Shown one piece after another: positions 1 to 5,916 of a stretch of 11,202 nt of DNA. The translations under genes and the position numbers were made by a program. Position 1 is the first letter of the stretch. Each line of letters begins with the position of its first letter. Under the pieces are notes generated by a model. It did no database searches. It was not told the origin of the DNA and worked only from the letters and a program-made list of their open reading frames with translations. This DNA comes from Actinomycetes bacterium (lineage in GTDB: Bacteria; Actinomycetota; Acidimicrobiia; Acidimicrobiales; RAAP-2). The stretch lies in assembly GCA_021826655.1 (NCBI GenBank), contig JAKAZC010000053.1, positions 1 to 11,202 of the forward strand, given 5' to 3'.

Positions 1-280
1 GTGCTTCCCCCACCACCTCGCCGAGGGCGATGCCGACGTCCTCCACGGTGTGGTGGGCGTCGACGTCGAGGTCCCCGACGGCGCGGACGACCAGGTCGAT
101 GCCGCCGTGCCGGCCGAGCTGAGCCAGCATGTGGTCGAAGAAGGGAAGGCCGGTCGCCACCTCGGTGGCACCACTTCCGTCGAGGTCGACCTCGACCTCG
201 ATCGAGGTCTCCTTGGTGGCGCGGGACACCCGGGCGGCACGTCGGTGGGAGCTCGTCGGAACAGTGGCGGGTGTGTTCAT
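1..280 (-). CDS. hisB: Imidazoleglycerol-phosphate dehydratase, N-terminal part (cut by window edge)
   Basis: HisB dehydrates imidazoleglycerol phosphate to imidazole-acetol phosphate in cytosolic histidine biosynthesis, using Mn-bound histidines. The first 93 residues are visible and the rest lies left of the window. After a non-conserved N-terminus of about 15 residues come the family landmarks: R-x-T-K-E-T-S at 20-26, [10 protein letters not shown] at 43-52 (H50), H58, GDLDVDAHH ending at H76-H77, and [11 protein letters not shown] with E80. The HHxxE set is the first metal-binding motif of the family. The ATG at 278-280 overlaps the hisC stop codon as ATGA, so translation is coupled to hisC. 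The family is usually about 195-200 residues, so roughly half is missing. The identification is secure. Confidence 0.95.
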   Translation of the reverse strand, partial: MNTPATVPTSSHRRAARVSRATKETSIEVEVDLDGSGATEVATGLPFFDHMLAQLGRHGGIDLVVRAVGDLDVDAHHTVEDVGIALGEVVGEA

Positions 281-1365
281 CGCAGACTTTCGGTCAGCGC
301 GGCCAGGAACCGGTCGTTCTCCTCGGGGAGGCCCACCGTCACCCGAAGGCACCCGGTGAGCCCCGGCCACGCCGAACAGTCTCGCACGAGCACCCCGGCC
401 GACACGAGATCGGCCCACACCGGACCCGGGTCCCTGGCGGTCGGCCGGAACAGCAGGAAGTTGGCGTCGGAGGGCCAGGTCTCCACCGGCAGGGCGGCCA
501 GGCCGGCGGCGATCCGGCCCCGCTCCTCGGCGATGGAGGCCACCCGCTGGTCCATCTCGCCCACGTAGTCGAGCGCCAGGCGGCCGGCGAGCTGGGTGAC
601 GGTGTCCAGGTGGTAGGGCAGGGCGGCCGATTCGCACCCGGTCACCACCTCGGCATCGGCCACCAGGTAGCCGAGCCGCGCTCCGGCCATCGACCACGTC
701 TTGGAGAACGTACGCACCACCACGACGTGCCGGGTCCCCTCCGGATCGGCGGCCCGAAGCTCGAGGGCCGACGACGGAGCGAACTGCCCGTAGGCCTCGT
801 CGACCACCAGGAGGCCCGGTACCCGGCCGGCGACGGTGGCGATCTCGTCCGGGGTGTCGGCCCGACCCGTCGGGTTGTTGGGTGAGCAGAGGAACGTCAC
901 CACCGGGTCCGATTCGGCGACCACCCGGGACACGACGTCGAGGTCGAGGGCGAAGTCGTCGCGACGCGGGCCGGCCGCCACCGCCGTCCCGGTGATCCGG
1001 GCGATGTGGGCGTGCAGCGTGTAGGTCGGCTCGAAGAGCGCGGCGGTCCGTCCGGGCCCACCGTAGGCGAGCAGGAGGGTCTGCAGCACCTCGTTGGAAC
1101 CGTTCGCGCAGAACACCTGGTCGATCCCGACCCCGTGGCTGTCCGCCAGCGCCCGGCGGAGTGCCGTCGCCTCGCGGTCCGGGTACCGGTGGAACTCGAC
1201 TTCGGCGACGGCGGCGGCCAGTGCCTCCCGCCAGGCGTCCGGCGGAGGCAGCGGCGACTCGTTGGTGTTGAGGCGGACGTCGACGTCGACCTGGGCCGAG
1301 TGGTACCCGACGAGGGCACCCAGATCCGGCCGGACGGCCGGCAGGCGGCCCGCCCCCGGCGTCAC
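277..1365 (-). CDS. hisC: Histidinol-phosphate aminotransferase
   Basis: This PLP-dependent class I/II aminotransferase moves an amino group from glutamate to imidazole-acetol phosphate, giving histidinol phosphate. Its 362 residues match the usual length. Landmarks: LNTNESP at 32-38, HRYPD at 59-63, NGSNE at 88-92 (PLP phosphate site), SPNNPTG at 161-167, DEAY at 189-192 (cofactor Asp and Tyr), and [13 protein letters not shown] at 221-233, where K222 forms the Schiff base. The frame stays open upstream, but that part is a shadow of hisD. I place the start at the GTG (1363-1365) that overlaps the hisD stop as GTGA, the same coupling seen at the next junction. The downstream neighbour hisB catalyses the preceding step, so the two act in sequence. 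Confidence 0.95.
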   Translation of the reverse strand: MTPGAGRLPAVRPDLGALVGYHSAQVDVDVRLNTNESPLPPPDAWREALAAAVAEVEFHRYPDREATALRRALADSHGVGIDQVFCANGSNEVLQTLLLAYGGPGRTAALFEPTYTLHAHIARITGTAVAAGPRRDDFALDLDVVSRVVAESDPVVTFLCSPNNPTGRADTPDEIATVAGRVPGLLVVDEAYGQFAPSSALELRAADPEGTRHVVVVRTFSKTWSMAGARLGYLVADAEVVTGCESAALPYHLDTVTQLAGRLALDYVGEMDQRVASIAEERGRIAAGLAALPVETWPSDANFLLFRPTARDPGPVWADLVSAGVLVRDCSAWPGLTGCLRVTVGLPEENDRFLAALTESLR

Positions 1366-2660
1366 CCCGGCCACCGGGCCTGCACCGACCGGGCATGGGC
1401 CGGGAGCCCCTCGGTCTCGGCCAGGGTGACCACGTGGGGACCGAGCGTGCGCACCGCCTCGTCGTCGATCCGGACGGCGTGGATGTGCTTGCGGAAATCG
1501 TCCACCCGCAGTGCACTGGCGAACCGGGCGGTCCGGTTGGTGGGCAGGACGTGGTTGGGACCGGCCAGATAGTCGCCGATGCTGGCCGGGGCGTTTGTTC
1601 CCAGGAAGACGGCGCCGGCCGAACGGATGGTGCCGAGGATCGACTCCGCGTGCTTGGTGAGGAGTTCGAGGTGTTCGGGCGCGACCACGTTGGACACCGC
1701 CGCGGCCTGCTTCGGTCCGTCGACCAGCACGGTCCACCCGCCGGTGCCGAGCGTCGACTCGAGGTCGGTCCGCCGGGGTGACCCGGCGACGATGCGATCG
1801 ACCGCGGCGTCCACGGCGTCGGCTACCTCCTCGGACCAGGTGACGAGCCACGCCAACCCGTCGGGCCCGTGCTCGGCCTGGACCACCAGGTCGATCGCCG
1901 CGTACTCGGGCGGGGTGTCCGGCCCGGCGACGACGACGACCTCGGACGGGCCGGCGAAGCCGGAGGCGACCCCCACCACACCCGACACCTGACGCTTGGC
2001 CTCGGCCACGTACCGGTTGCCGGGGCCGACGATGACGTCGACCGCCGCGATGCTCTCGGTCCCGTAGGCCATGGCCGCTACGGCCTGGGCCCCGCCCACC
2101 CGGTAGACCTCCGTGACACCGGCCACGGCTGCGGCTGCCAGCGTCGCGTCGTCGACCTGTCCGTCGGGACCGGGGGGTACGCACAGCACGATCTCCTCGA
2201 CCCCGGCCACGTGGGCCGGCACCGCACACATGAGCACGGTCGACGGGTAGCGCGCCCGGCCGCCGGGCGCGTAGCAGCCGGCGCGGTCGACCGGACGGAC
2301 CAGCTGACGCACGGTGATCCCACCCGACACGAAGTCGTCGGGCACGTCGCCGACCTCGTGGGCGTGGTAGGCGAGGATGCGGTCGTGGGCGACGTCGAGC
2401 GCCTCCTGCAGTGCCGGCGGGATGCGGCCGAGCGCGGACCGGACCTGGTCGGCCGGGACACGGAGTTCGTCGAGATCGACGCGGTCGAACCGGGACGTGC
2501 AGGCACGAACCGCGGCGTCACCACCGGCACGCACCTCGGCGATGATGGCCGCCACCGCGTCCGATGAGCGGTCCTGCTCGTCGACCGGTCGGGGCAGCAG
2601 CGCAGTGAGTGCGCGGCGGTCCCCGGCGAAACCGCGGAGGTCGAGTCGACGGAGGGCCAT
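1362..2660 (-). CDS. hisD: Histidinol dehydrogenase
   Basis: HisD carries out the last two steps of histidine synthesis, oxidising histidinol through histidinal to histidine with NAD and Zn. The length of 432 residues is normal. Visible motifs: [13 protein letters not shown] at 128-140, [14 protein letters not shown] at 211-224, AGPSE at 236-240, QAEH at 261-264, PEHLEL at 328-333 (E329 and H330 match the catalytic pair of the E. coli enzyme), [13 protein letters not shown] at 362-374, and H422 near the end. Q261, H264, D363 and H422 correspond to the E. coli zinc ligands. One oddity is that the usual Ile-Asp just before xxAGPSE is replaced by Ala-Ser (232-233). It is the first gene of the minus-strand his cluster, and its ATG lies 9 bp after a TAGCAT -10 box. 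Confidence 0.95.
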   Translation of the reverse strand: MALRRLDLRGFAGDRRALTALLPRPVDEQDRSSDAVAAIIAEVRAGGDAAVRACTSRFDRVDLDELRVPADQVRSALGRIPPALQEALDVAHDRILAYHAHEVGDVPDDFVSGGITVRQLVRPVDRAGCYAPGGRARYPSTVLMCAVPAHVAGVEEIVLCVPPGPDGQVDDATLAAAAVAGVTEVYRVGGAQAVAAMAYGTESIAAVDVIVGPGNRYVAEAKRQVSGVVGVASGFAGPSEVVVVAGPDTPPEYAAIDLVVQAEHGPDGLAWLVTWSEEVADAVDAAVDRIVAGSPRRTDLESTLGTGGWTVLVDGPKQAAAVSNVVAPEHLELLTKHAESILGTIRSAGAVFLGTNAPASIGDYLAGPNHVLPTNRTARFASALRVDDFRKHIHAVRIDDEAVRTLGPHVVTLAETEGLPAHARSVQARWPG

Positions 2661-2669
2661 GGCCCGTCG

Positions 2670-2675
2670 ATGCTA
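2670..2675 (-). promoter_or_regulatory. Candidate -10 box of the hisDCB operon (TAGCAT)
   Basis: On the minus strand TAGCAT fits the actinobacterial TANNNT -10 consensus and ends 9 bp before the hisD ATG. A start of transcription about 7 bp downstream would give a leaderless or nearly leaderless mRNA. No Shine-Dalgarno site is visible, and there is no convincing -35 element. There is also no room for a his leader-peptide attenuator between this box and hisD. Confidence 0.45.
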
Positions 2676-2784
2676 CCGGAACGTGGGCGGCGTCCTCCCG
2701 TGGCCGCGGCTCCACACGGCGTACGGTCCGGCTGTCCGGTCCGGCCGTCGCGCGACCGGCGGGGCCGAGACGTGTCGGTGGTGC

Positions 2785-2790
2785 CATGAT
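2785..2790 (+). promoter_or_regulatory. Candidate -10 box of the 65-aa gene (CATGAT)
   Basis: CATGAT differs from TATGAT only in its first base and ends 6 bp before the ATG at 2797, the same layout as at several other genes in the window. It sits in the 136-bp gap between the divergent hisD and this small gene. There is no Shine-Dalgarno site. It is the weakest match of the series. Confidence 0.35.
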
Positions 2791-2796
2791 CGTCCG

Positions 2797-2994
2797 ATGC
2801 CCGCCAGCTCCGCAGAACTGTCCTCGCTCGCGACCGCGCTCGACGAGCTGACCCGCCGGGTGACCGTCCATGCCGACGCGGCGGACGCCGCCAAGGACGA
2901 GGAGACGGCACGTGAGCTCTTCGCCGTCGAACGCTCCCTGGCCAGTGCCAACCGCCGGCTGGCCCGCCTGGCCCTCGCCGTCGCCCGACGCTGA
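2797..2994 (+). CDS. Small helical protein of unknown function (65 aa)
   Basis: I do not recognise this family. The 65-residue product starts MPASSAELSSLATALDELTR and is predicted by eye to be almost wholly alpha-helical. It is rich in Ala, Leu, Glu and Arg, with acidic residues in the middle and a basic end (RLARLALAVARR). It has no signal peptide, no membrane segment and no cysteine. Leu and Val recur at roughly heptad spacing, which would suit a short coiled coil or a helical hairpin. Reasons to call it a gene: an ATG at the expected distance from a -10-like box, a frame filling the space between hisD and the structured gap, and a sensible composition for a soluble protein. A longer in-frame upstream extension would run antisense through hisD and is rejected. 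Confidence 0.6.
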   Translation: MPASSAELSSLATALDELTRRVTVHADAADAAKDEETARELFAVERSLASANRRLARLALAVARR

Positions 2995-3075
2995 GCGCGG
3001 CGTCCCCCGCTGTCGCGGCGTGGGAACGCCCCCGGCCGGCGTCGCCACGTGGACCGCTCCCGGAGCCCGGACGCG

Positions 3076-3103
3076 GCGAAGGCACCCCGAAGGGTGCCTT
3101 CGC
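3076..3103. terminator. Perfect 12-bp hairpin, cUUCGg tetraloop on the minus strand
   Basis: The arms GCGAAGGCACCC (3076-3087) and GGGTGCCTTCGC (3092-3103) pair perfectly around a 4-nt loop. In minus-strand RNA the loop is UUCG closed by C-G, an exceptionally stable tetraloop; in plus-strand RNA it is CGAA. No U-tract follows on either strand, which is common for GC-rich actinobacterial terminators. It may end transcripts of the 65-aa gene from the left, or an RNA read from the right. Confidence 0.55.
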
Positions 3104-3106
3104 GCA

Positions 3107-3194
3107 AGTAGGTCGGGCGGCGGATCCCGATCCCTACTCGAAGGGACCAGTTGGCGGGAACTGGTCCGCCGACAAGCACAGCACAGATCGGCGG
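3107..3194. repeat. Three consecutive stem-loops next to the terminator hairpin
   Basis: Three inverted repeats follow each other. First, AGTAGG-TCGGG (3107-3117) pairs with CCCGA (3126-3130) and CCTACT (3133-3138), leaving a 2-nt bulge. Second, GGACCAGTT (3144-3152) pairs perfectly with AACTGGTCC (3159-3167) around a 6-nt loop. Third, CCGCCGA (3166-3172) pairs with TCGGCGG (3188-3194) around a 15-nt loop, sharing two bases with the second. The pairing is seen directly. A folded RNA on one strand is inferred, and the strand is undetermined. Confidence 0.45.
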
Positions 3195-3303
3195 GAGATG
3201 CCAGTCATACGGGGGTGCAAATCGGGACCTTTTCTCGTGCGGCACGGGTTTTCGCAGTGAACGGACCCGGCGGCAGGGATTTCCTTCGTGGAACGGTATT
3301 CCG

Positions 3304-3313
3304 ACAACGTTGT
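3304..3313. repeat. 10-bp palindrome ACAACGTTGT
   Basis: This perfect palindrome with a central CG lies inside the lower-GC patch. Palindromes of this type are typical of LacI-family operators, but there is no adjacent gene that it would obviously control. It could also be chance or part of an RNA fold. Function is undetermined. Confidence 0.3.
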
Positions 3314-3408
3314 TCCCCGGAGCCTGCAACACCTATTTCCAACGGGCCGCCCCGCGCCGCGGTCGCCGTCCGACACCTCCGTCCCGGTCCTACCGTCCGG
3401 GGACGCGG

Positions 3409-4110
3409 TCAGCGGGCCGCCCCGGGCCGCACCGAGCCCGGCCCCCGCGCGGCGGCGACCGCGACCATGGAGGACGGGCAGAAGTCGGCGAGCACACACG
3501 CCCCGCAGCGAGGCGAACGGGCCCTGCAGGTGGCCCTGCCGTGGAGGATCAGCCGGAGGCTGAACCTGCCCCGCTGGTTGGCGGGAACCATGGCGTCCAG
3601 CTCGTGCTCGACGGCCACCGGATCGGTGGCCGTCGTCAGTCCCAGGCGGAGCGACAGCCGCTGGACGTGGGTGTCGACCGGCAGACCGGGGAGGCCGAAT
3701 GCCACGCTCCGCACGACGTTCGCCGTCTTGCGCCCCACGCCCGGCAGCGTCACCAGGTCGGCCATCCGGTTCGGCACCTGACCGTCGAAGCGGTCGAGCA
3801 GCGCCCGGGCCATTCCGAGGAGGCTCCGTGTCTTGGCCCGGTAGAAGCCGGTCGGCCGGATCAGTGCCTCGACCTCGTCGACCCGTGCAGCGGCCAGCGA
3901 CCGGGCGTCGGGGAACCGGGCGAACAGCGCCGGCGTGGTCCGGTTCACCCGCTCGTCGGTGCACTGGGCCGACAGGATGGTCGCGGCCAGGAGCTGGAAG
4001 GCGTCCGCGTGGTCCAGGGCGCACAGCTCGGCCGCCGTGCCCGGGAACAGGTGCCCGAGCCGGGCGTCTGTCTCCCGTGCCCGTCCGGCCGGCGTTCGGG
4101 GTCGGACCAT
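3409..4110 (-). CDS. nth: Endonuclease III (DNA glycosylase / AP lyase)
   Basis: This base-excision repair enzyme removes oxidised pyrimidines and nicks the abasic site. The protein has 233 residues, against about 211 in E. coli. Landmarks: LLAATILSAQCTDERVN at 40-56, the helix-hairpin-helix LPGVGRKTANVV at 122-133 with catalytic Lys K128, VDTHVQR at 145-151 with catalytic Asp D146, LILHGR at 187-192, and a 4Fe-4S site C195-x6-C202-x2-C205-x5-C211. MutY is excluded because K128 is present and the MutY C-terminal domain is absent. A 22-residue tail rich in Ala and Gly after C211 is unusual but looks unstructured. The ATG (4108-4110) lies 6 bp after a TAACCT box. The gene is divergent from mshD with a 29-bp gap and has no same-strand partner. 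Confidence 0.95.
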   Translation of the reverse strand: MVRPRTPAGRARETDARLGHLFPGTAAELCALDHADAFQLLAATILSAQCTDERVNRTTPALFARFPDARSLAAARVDEVEALIRPTGFYRAKTRSLLGMARALLDRFDGQVPNRMADLVTLPGVGRKTANVVRSVAFGLPGLPVDTHVQRLSLRLGLTTATDPVAVEHELDAMVPANQRGRFSLRLILHGRATCRARSPRCGACVLADFCPSSMVAVAAARGPGSVRPGAAR

Positions 4111-4116
4111 GGGCGG

Positions 4117-4122
4117 AGGTTA
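4117..4122 (-). promoter_or_regulatory. Candidate -10 box of nth (TAACCT)
   Basis: TAACCT on the minus strand fits TANNNT and ends 6 bp before the nth ATG, predicting a leaderless mRNA. It is only 4 bp away from the opposing mshD box, so the two promoters must share space. Confidence 0.55.
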
Positions 4123-4126
4123 CCGG

Positions 4127-4132
4127 TAGGTT
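4127..4132 (+). promoter_or_regulatory. Candidate -10 box of mshD (TAGGTT)
   Basis: TAGGTT fits TANNNT and ends 7 bp before the mshD ATG, predicting a leaderless mRNA. No Shine-Dalgarno site lies between them. Any -35 element would fall inside the start of nth; none is convincing. Confidence 0.55.
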
Positions 4133-4139
4133 CTGCGCC

Positions 4140-5087
4140 ATGGACGAACCCGATGTCGAATCGGTGGGCGTGCCGGACCCTGCGCTCGTCACCGACGTCA
4201 CCGGACTGCTCGACCAGGTGCAGCGGGAGCGGTCCGTCGACGGCCTGAGCGAAGCCCGGCGCCGGGCGCTCGACCGGGCCGTCGGCGGTGCCGGCACCGA
4301 TTTCGTCGCCGTGGTGGCCCGCGACCCCACCGACGGGCGGCTGCTCGGATACGCCCAGGTGGACGACGAGGGGGACCGGTCGTCCTCGAGCGGGGAGCTC
4401 GTCACCCTCCCCGACGGGGAGGTCGGCAGTCGGCTCGGGGATCGGCTCCTCGACGCCGCGCTCGGCGCGTTCGGGGCCGCCGGAGGCGGCCACCTCCGGC
4501 TGTGGGTGACCCACGCGGGACCCGTCGACGACTCCCGCGCCGAGGCCCGGGGCTTCGTCCACGAGCGCGAACTGGTCCAGTTGCGTTGCGGCCTCCCCCT
4601 GCCCCCGCCGACGCGCGCCGACGAGGTGGTCGTCACCCGCCCCTTCAGGGTGGACGGCGATGAGGCGGCGTGGCTCGTCGCCAACAACCGCGCCTTCGTC
4701 GGCCACCCCGAACAGGGACGGTGGGACCTGGCCACACTGCGGGCACGCGAGGGCGAGTCGTGGTTCGATCCCGACGGGTTCCGCGTCCTCGACGTCGGCG
4801 GTCGCCTTGCCGGCTCGTGCTGGACCAAGGTCCACGGGCGGACCCGGCCTGCGCTGGGCGAGATCTACGTGATCTCCGTCGACCCCGACTTCCACGGCCG
4901 CGGCTACGGCCGGGCCCTCACCCGCGCCGGGCTCGACTGGCTGTCGTCGGCGAGAGGCCTGACCATCGGGATGCTCTACGTGGACACCGCCAACCGGGCG
5001 GCCGTCTCGCTCTACGCCTCGATGGGGCTCACTCCCCACCACGTCGACCGCTCGTACCGGACCGAGGTCGCCGCCCGCCCCGGCTGA
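4140..5087 (+). CDS. mshD: Mycothiol synthase (acetyl-CoA:Cys-GlcN-Ins acetyltransferase)
   Basis: MshD acetylates the cysteine amine of Cys-GlcN-Ins, the last step of mycothiol synthesis, giving actinobacteria their main low-molecular-weight thiol. The 315-residue protein has the tandem GNAT layout of the family: a degenerate N-terminal half (about 50-155) and an active C-terminal half (about 165-310). Recognisable family stretches are NNRAFVGHPEQGRW at 182-195, SWFDPDGF at 207-214, CWTKVHG at 227-233, GEIYVISVDPDFHGRGYGRAL at 240-260 (acetyl-CoA pyrophosphate loop), and LYVDTANRAAVSLY at 279-292. The start is the ATG 7 bp after a -10 box; longer in-frame reading upstream is antisense to nth. 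The gene ends 19 bp from the convergent VIT gene, with its stop inside an inverted repeat. This gene is the strongest single sign of an actinobacterial host. Confidence 0.92.
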   Translation: MDEPDVESVGVPDPALVTDVTGLLDQVQRERSVDGLSEARRRALDRAVGGAGTDFVAVVARDPTDGRLLGYAQVDDEGDRSSSSGELVTLPDGEVGSRLGDRLLDAALGAFGAAGGGHLRLWVTHAGPVDDSRAEARGFVHERELVQLRCGLPLPPPTRADEVVVTRPFRVDGDEAAWLVANNRAFVGHPEQGRWDLATLRAREGESWFDPDGFRVLDVGGRLAGSCWTKVHGRTRPALGEIYVISVDPDFHGRGYGRALTRAGLDWLSSARGLTIGMLYVDTANRAAVSLYASMGLTPHHVDRSYRTEVAARPG

Positions 5088-5114
5088 CCGCCGACGGACG
5101 CGCCGGTCAGCCGG
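5080..5114. terminator. Bidirectional hairpin spanning the convergent mshD and VIT-gene ends
   Basis: CCGGCTGACCG (5080-5090) and CGGTCAGCCGG (5104-5114) form a perfect 11-bp inverted repeat with a 13-nt loop. The mshD TGA (5085-5087) lies in one arm and the stop of the opposing gene (5107-5109) in the other. There is no U-tract. The position and symmetry suit a terminator used from both sides. Confidence 0.55.
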
Positions 5115-5799
5115 CGCCGACGAGGTGCCCGATGGAGTAGGTGACCGTGGCGGCCGCCGCCGAGATCAGCAACTGGCGGGTGGCCGACCACACCCACGAG
5201 CGGCCCGTGAAGACCGAGAGGGCGGCGCCGACGGCGAGCGAGGCCACCGCGCCGAGGGTCACCGACCCCCACAGTGCCCTGGTCCCGGTGGTGAACAACC
5301 ACGGCAGGAGCGGGATCAACGCGCCGATGGCGAACATCACGAACGAGGAGATCGCCGCCTGGAGCGGCTTACCGGTATCACCCGGTGTGAATCCCAGCTC
5401 CTCGCGTGCATGTGTCTCGAGTGCCAGGTCGGGGTCCTGCATCATCGTGGTGGACAGCTCGTCGGCCAGGTCCGGTTCGATGCCGCGGCTGCGGTAGAGG
5501 TCGGCGAGCTCACGGCGCTCGTCCTCCGGCTCGGCGGCGATGGCCTGGCGCTCGACGTCCAGCTCCCGCTCCATCAGCTCGGACTGGGCCCGCATGGAGA
5601 CGTACTCCCCCGTGGCCATGGAGAAGGCCCCGCCGATCAGCCCGGCGATGCCGGCCAGGCGGACCGACCCGGCACTGGAGTGCGCACCGGCCATGCCGAG
5701 GATCAACGAGACGTTGGAGACCAGTCCGTCGCTGATGCCGAAGACCGCGGCCCGGGCTCCGCCCCCGCTGATGTTCCGGTGCTTGTGTTCCTCGTACAC
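5107..5799 (-). CDS. VIT/CCC1-family metal ion transporter
   Basis: Members of this family move Fe(II) or Mn(II) across membranes. The protein has 230 residues from the chosen start. Layout: a hydrophilic N-terminus (HKHR), then the family signature GISDGLVSNVSLILGM (21-36) within the first of about five membrane segments (roughly 15-37, 47-66, 150-172, 178-198, 207-227). Between the second and third lies a charged cytosolic section (67-145) rich in Glu with a Met-Met pair at 119-120, as in the metal-binding domain of plant VIT1. I choose the GTG at 5797-5799 because a TACGCT -10 box ends 7 bp before it; the next upstream ATG (5865) adds 22 basic residues and would lie upstream of that promoter. 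The substrate (Fe or Mn) cannot be told from sequence. Confidence 0.85.
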   Translation of the reverse strand: MYEEHKHRNISGGGARAAVFGISDGLVSNVSLILGMAGAHSSAGSVRLAGIAGLIGGAFSMATGEYVSMRAQSELMERELDVERQAIAAEPEDERRELADLYRSRGIEPDLADELSTTMMQDPDLALETHAREELGFTPGDTGKPLQAAISSFVMFAIGALIPLLPWLFTTGTRALWGSVTLGAVASLAVGAALSVFTGRSWVWSATRQLLISAAAATVTYSIGHLVGAG

Positions 5800-5806
5800 G
5801 CCGACG

Positions 5807-5812
5807 AGCGTA
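5807..5812 (-). promoter_or_regulatory. Candidate -10 box of the VIT-family gene (TACGCT)
   Basis: TACGCT on the minus strand fits TANNNT and ends 7 bp before the GTG start, predicting a leaderless mRNA. It decides the start choice, since a start at 5865 would lie upstream of the promoter. Confidence 0.5.
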
Positions 5813-5879
5813 CCGACCGGGTGCCGGTGAGGGGTCACTGCGCGACGGAGGTAGGCCTGCCTCACCGACCCCGGCTCCG

Positions 5880-5909
5880 TTGGTGGTGACCCCGACCCTC
5901 ACCTACAGT
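5880..5909 (+). promoter_or_regulatory. Candidate promoter of the MaoC gene (TTGGTG-18-TACAGT)
   Basis: TACAGT (5904-5909) fits TANNNT and ends 7 bp before the ATG. TTGGTG (5880-5885) lies 18 bp upstream and keeps the TTG of the -35 consensus. No Shine-Dalgarno site is present, so the transcript is probably leaderless. Confidence 0.5.
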
Positions 5910-5916
5910 CGGGGCC

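Larger units (their letters stand above)
2995..3408. other. Gene-free, structured interval between convergent genes
   Basis: This 414-bp stretch separates the stop codon of the 65-aa gene from that of nth, so both flanking genes read into it. No credible protein gene is visible on either strand. It holds a chain of four stem-loops (3076-3194), a 10-bp palindrome ACAACGTTGT (3304-3313), and a patch of clearly lower GC: I counted 59% GC for 3201-3300, against a surrounding sequence well above that by eye. Convergent genes need only a short terminator, and the other two convergent junctions here have 19 bp or none between the stops. A non-coding RNA gene or a lost gene is therefore plausible. 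I could not match it to tmRNA, RNase P RNA, SRP RNA or a riboswitch I know. Confidence 0.6.

Noticed and set aside
181..209. Two adjoining perfect palindromes (14 bp and 16 bp) made of GAGGTC/GACCTC units
   Set aside because: They lie inside hisB where the codons encode alternating Glu, Val, Asp and Leu; strong GC-ending codon bias explains them.
1366..2229. In-frame open extension of 288 codons upstream of hisC
   Set aside because: It is a shadow of hisD in another frame, with Arg/Gly-rich nonsense composition; the GTGA overlap marks the true hisC start.
3105..3345. Known structured RNAs: tmRNA, RNase P RNA, SRP RNA, c-di-AMP or cobalamin riboswitch, tRNA
   Set aside because: I looked for their core motifs on both strands and found none; a riboswitch is also unlikely because no gene starts downstream on either strand.
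3134..4828. Long minus-strand open frame (564 codons) across mshD and nth
   Set aside because: Its frame is antisense to mshD and out of frame with nth, and its product has Ser/Arg/Pro-rich composition; both overlapped genes have clear family motifs.
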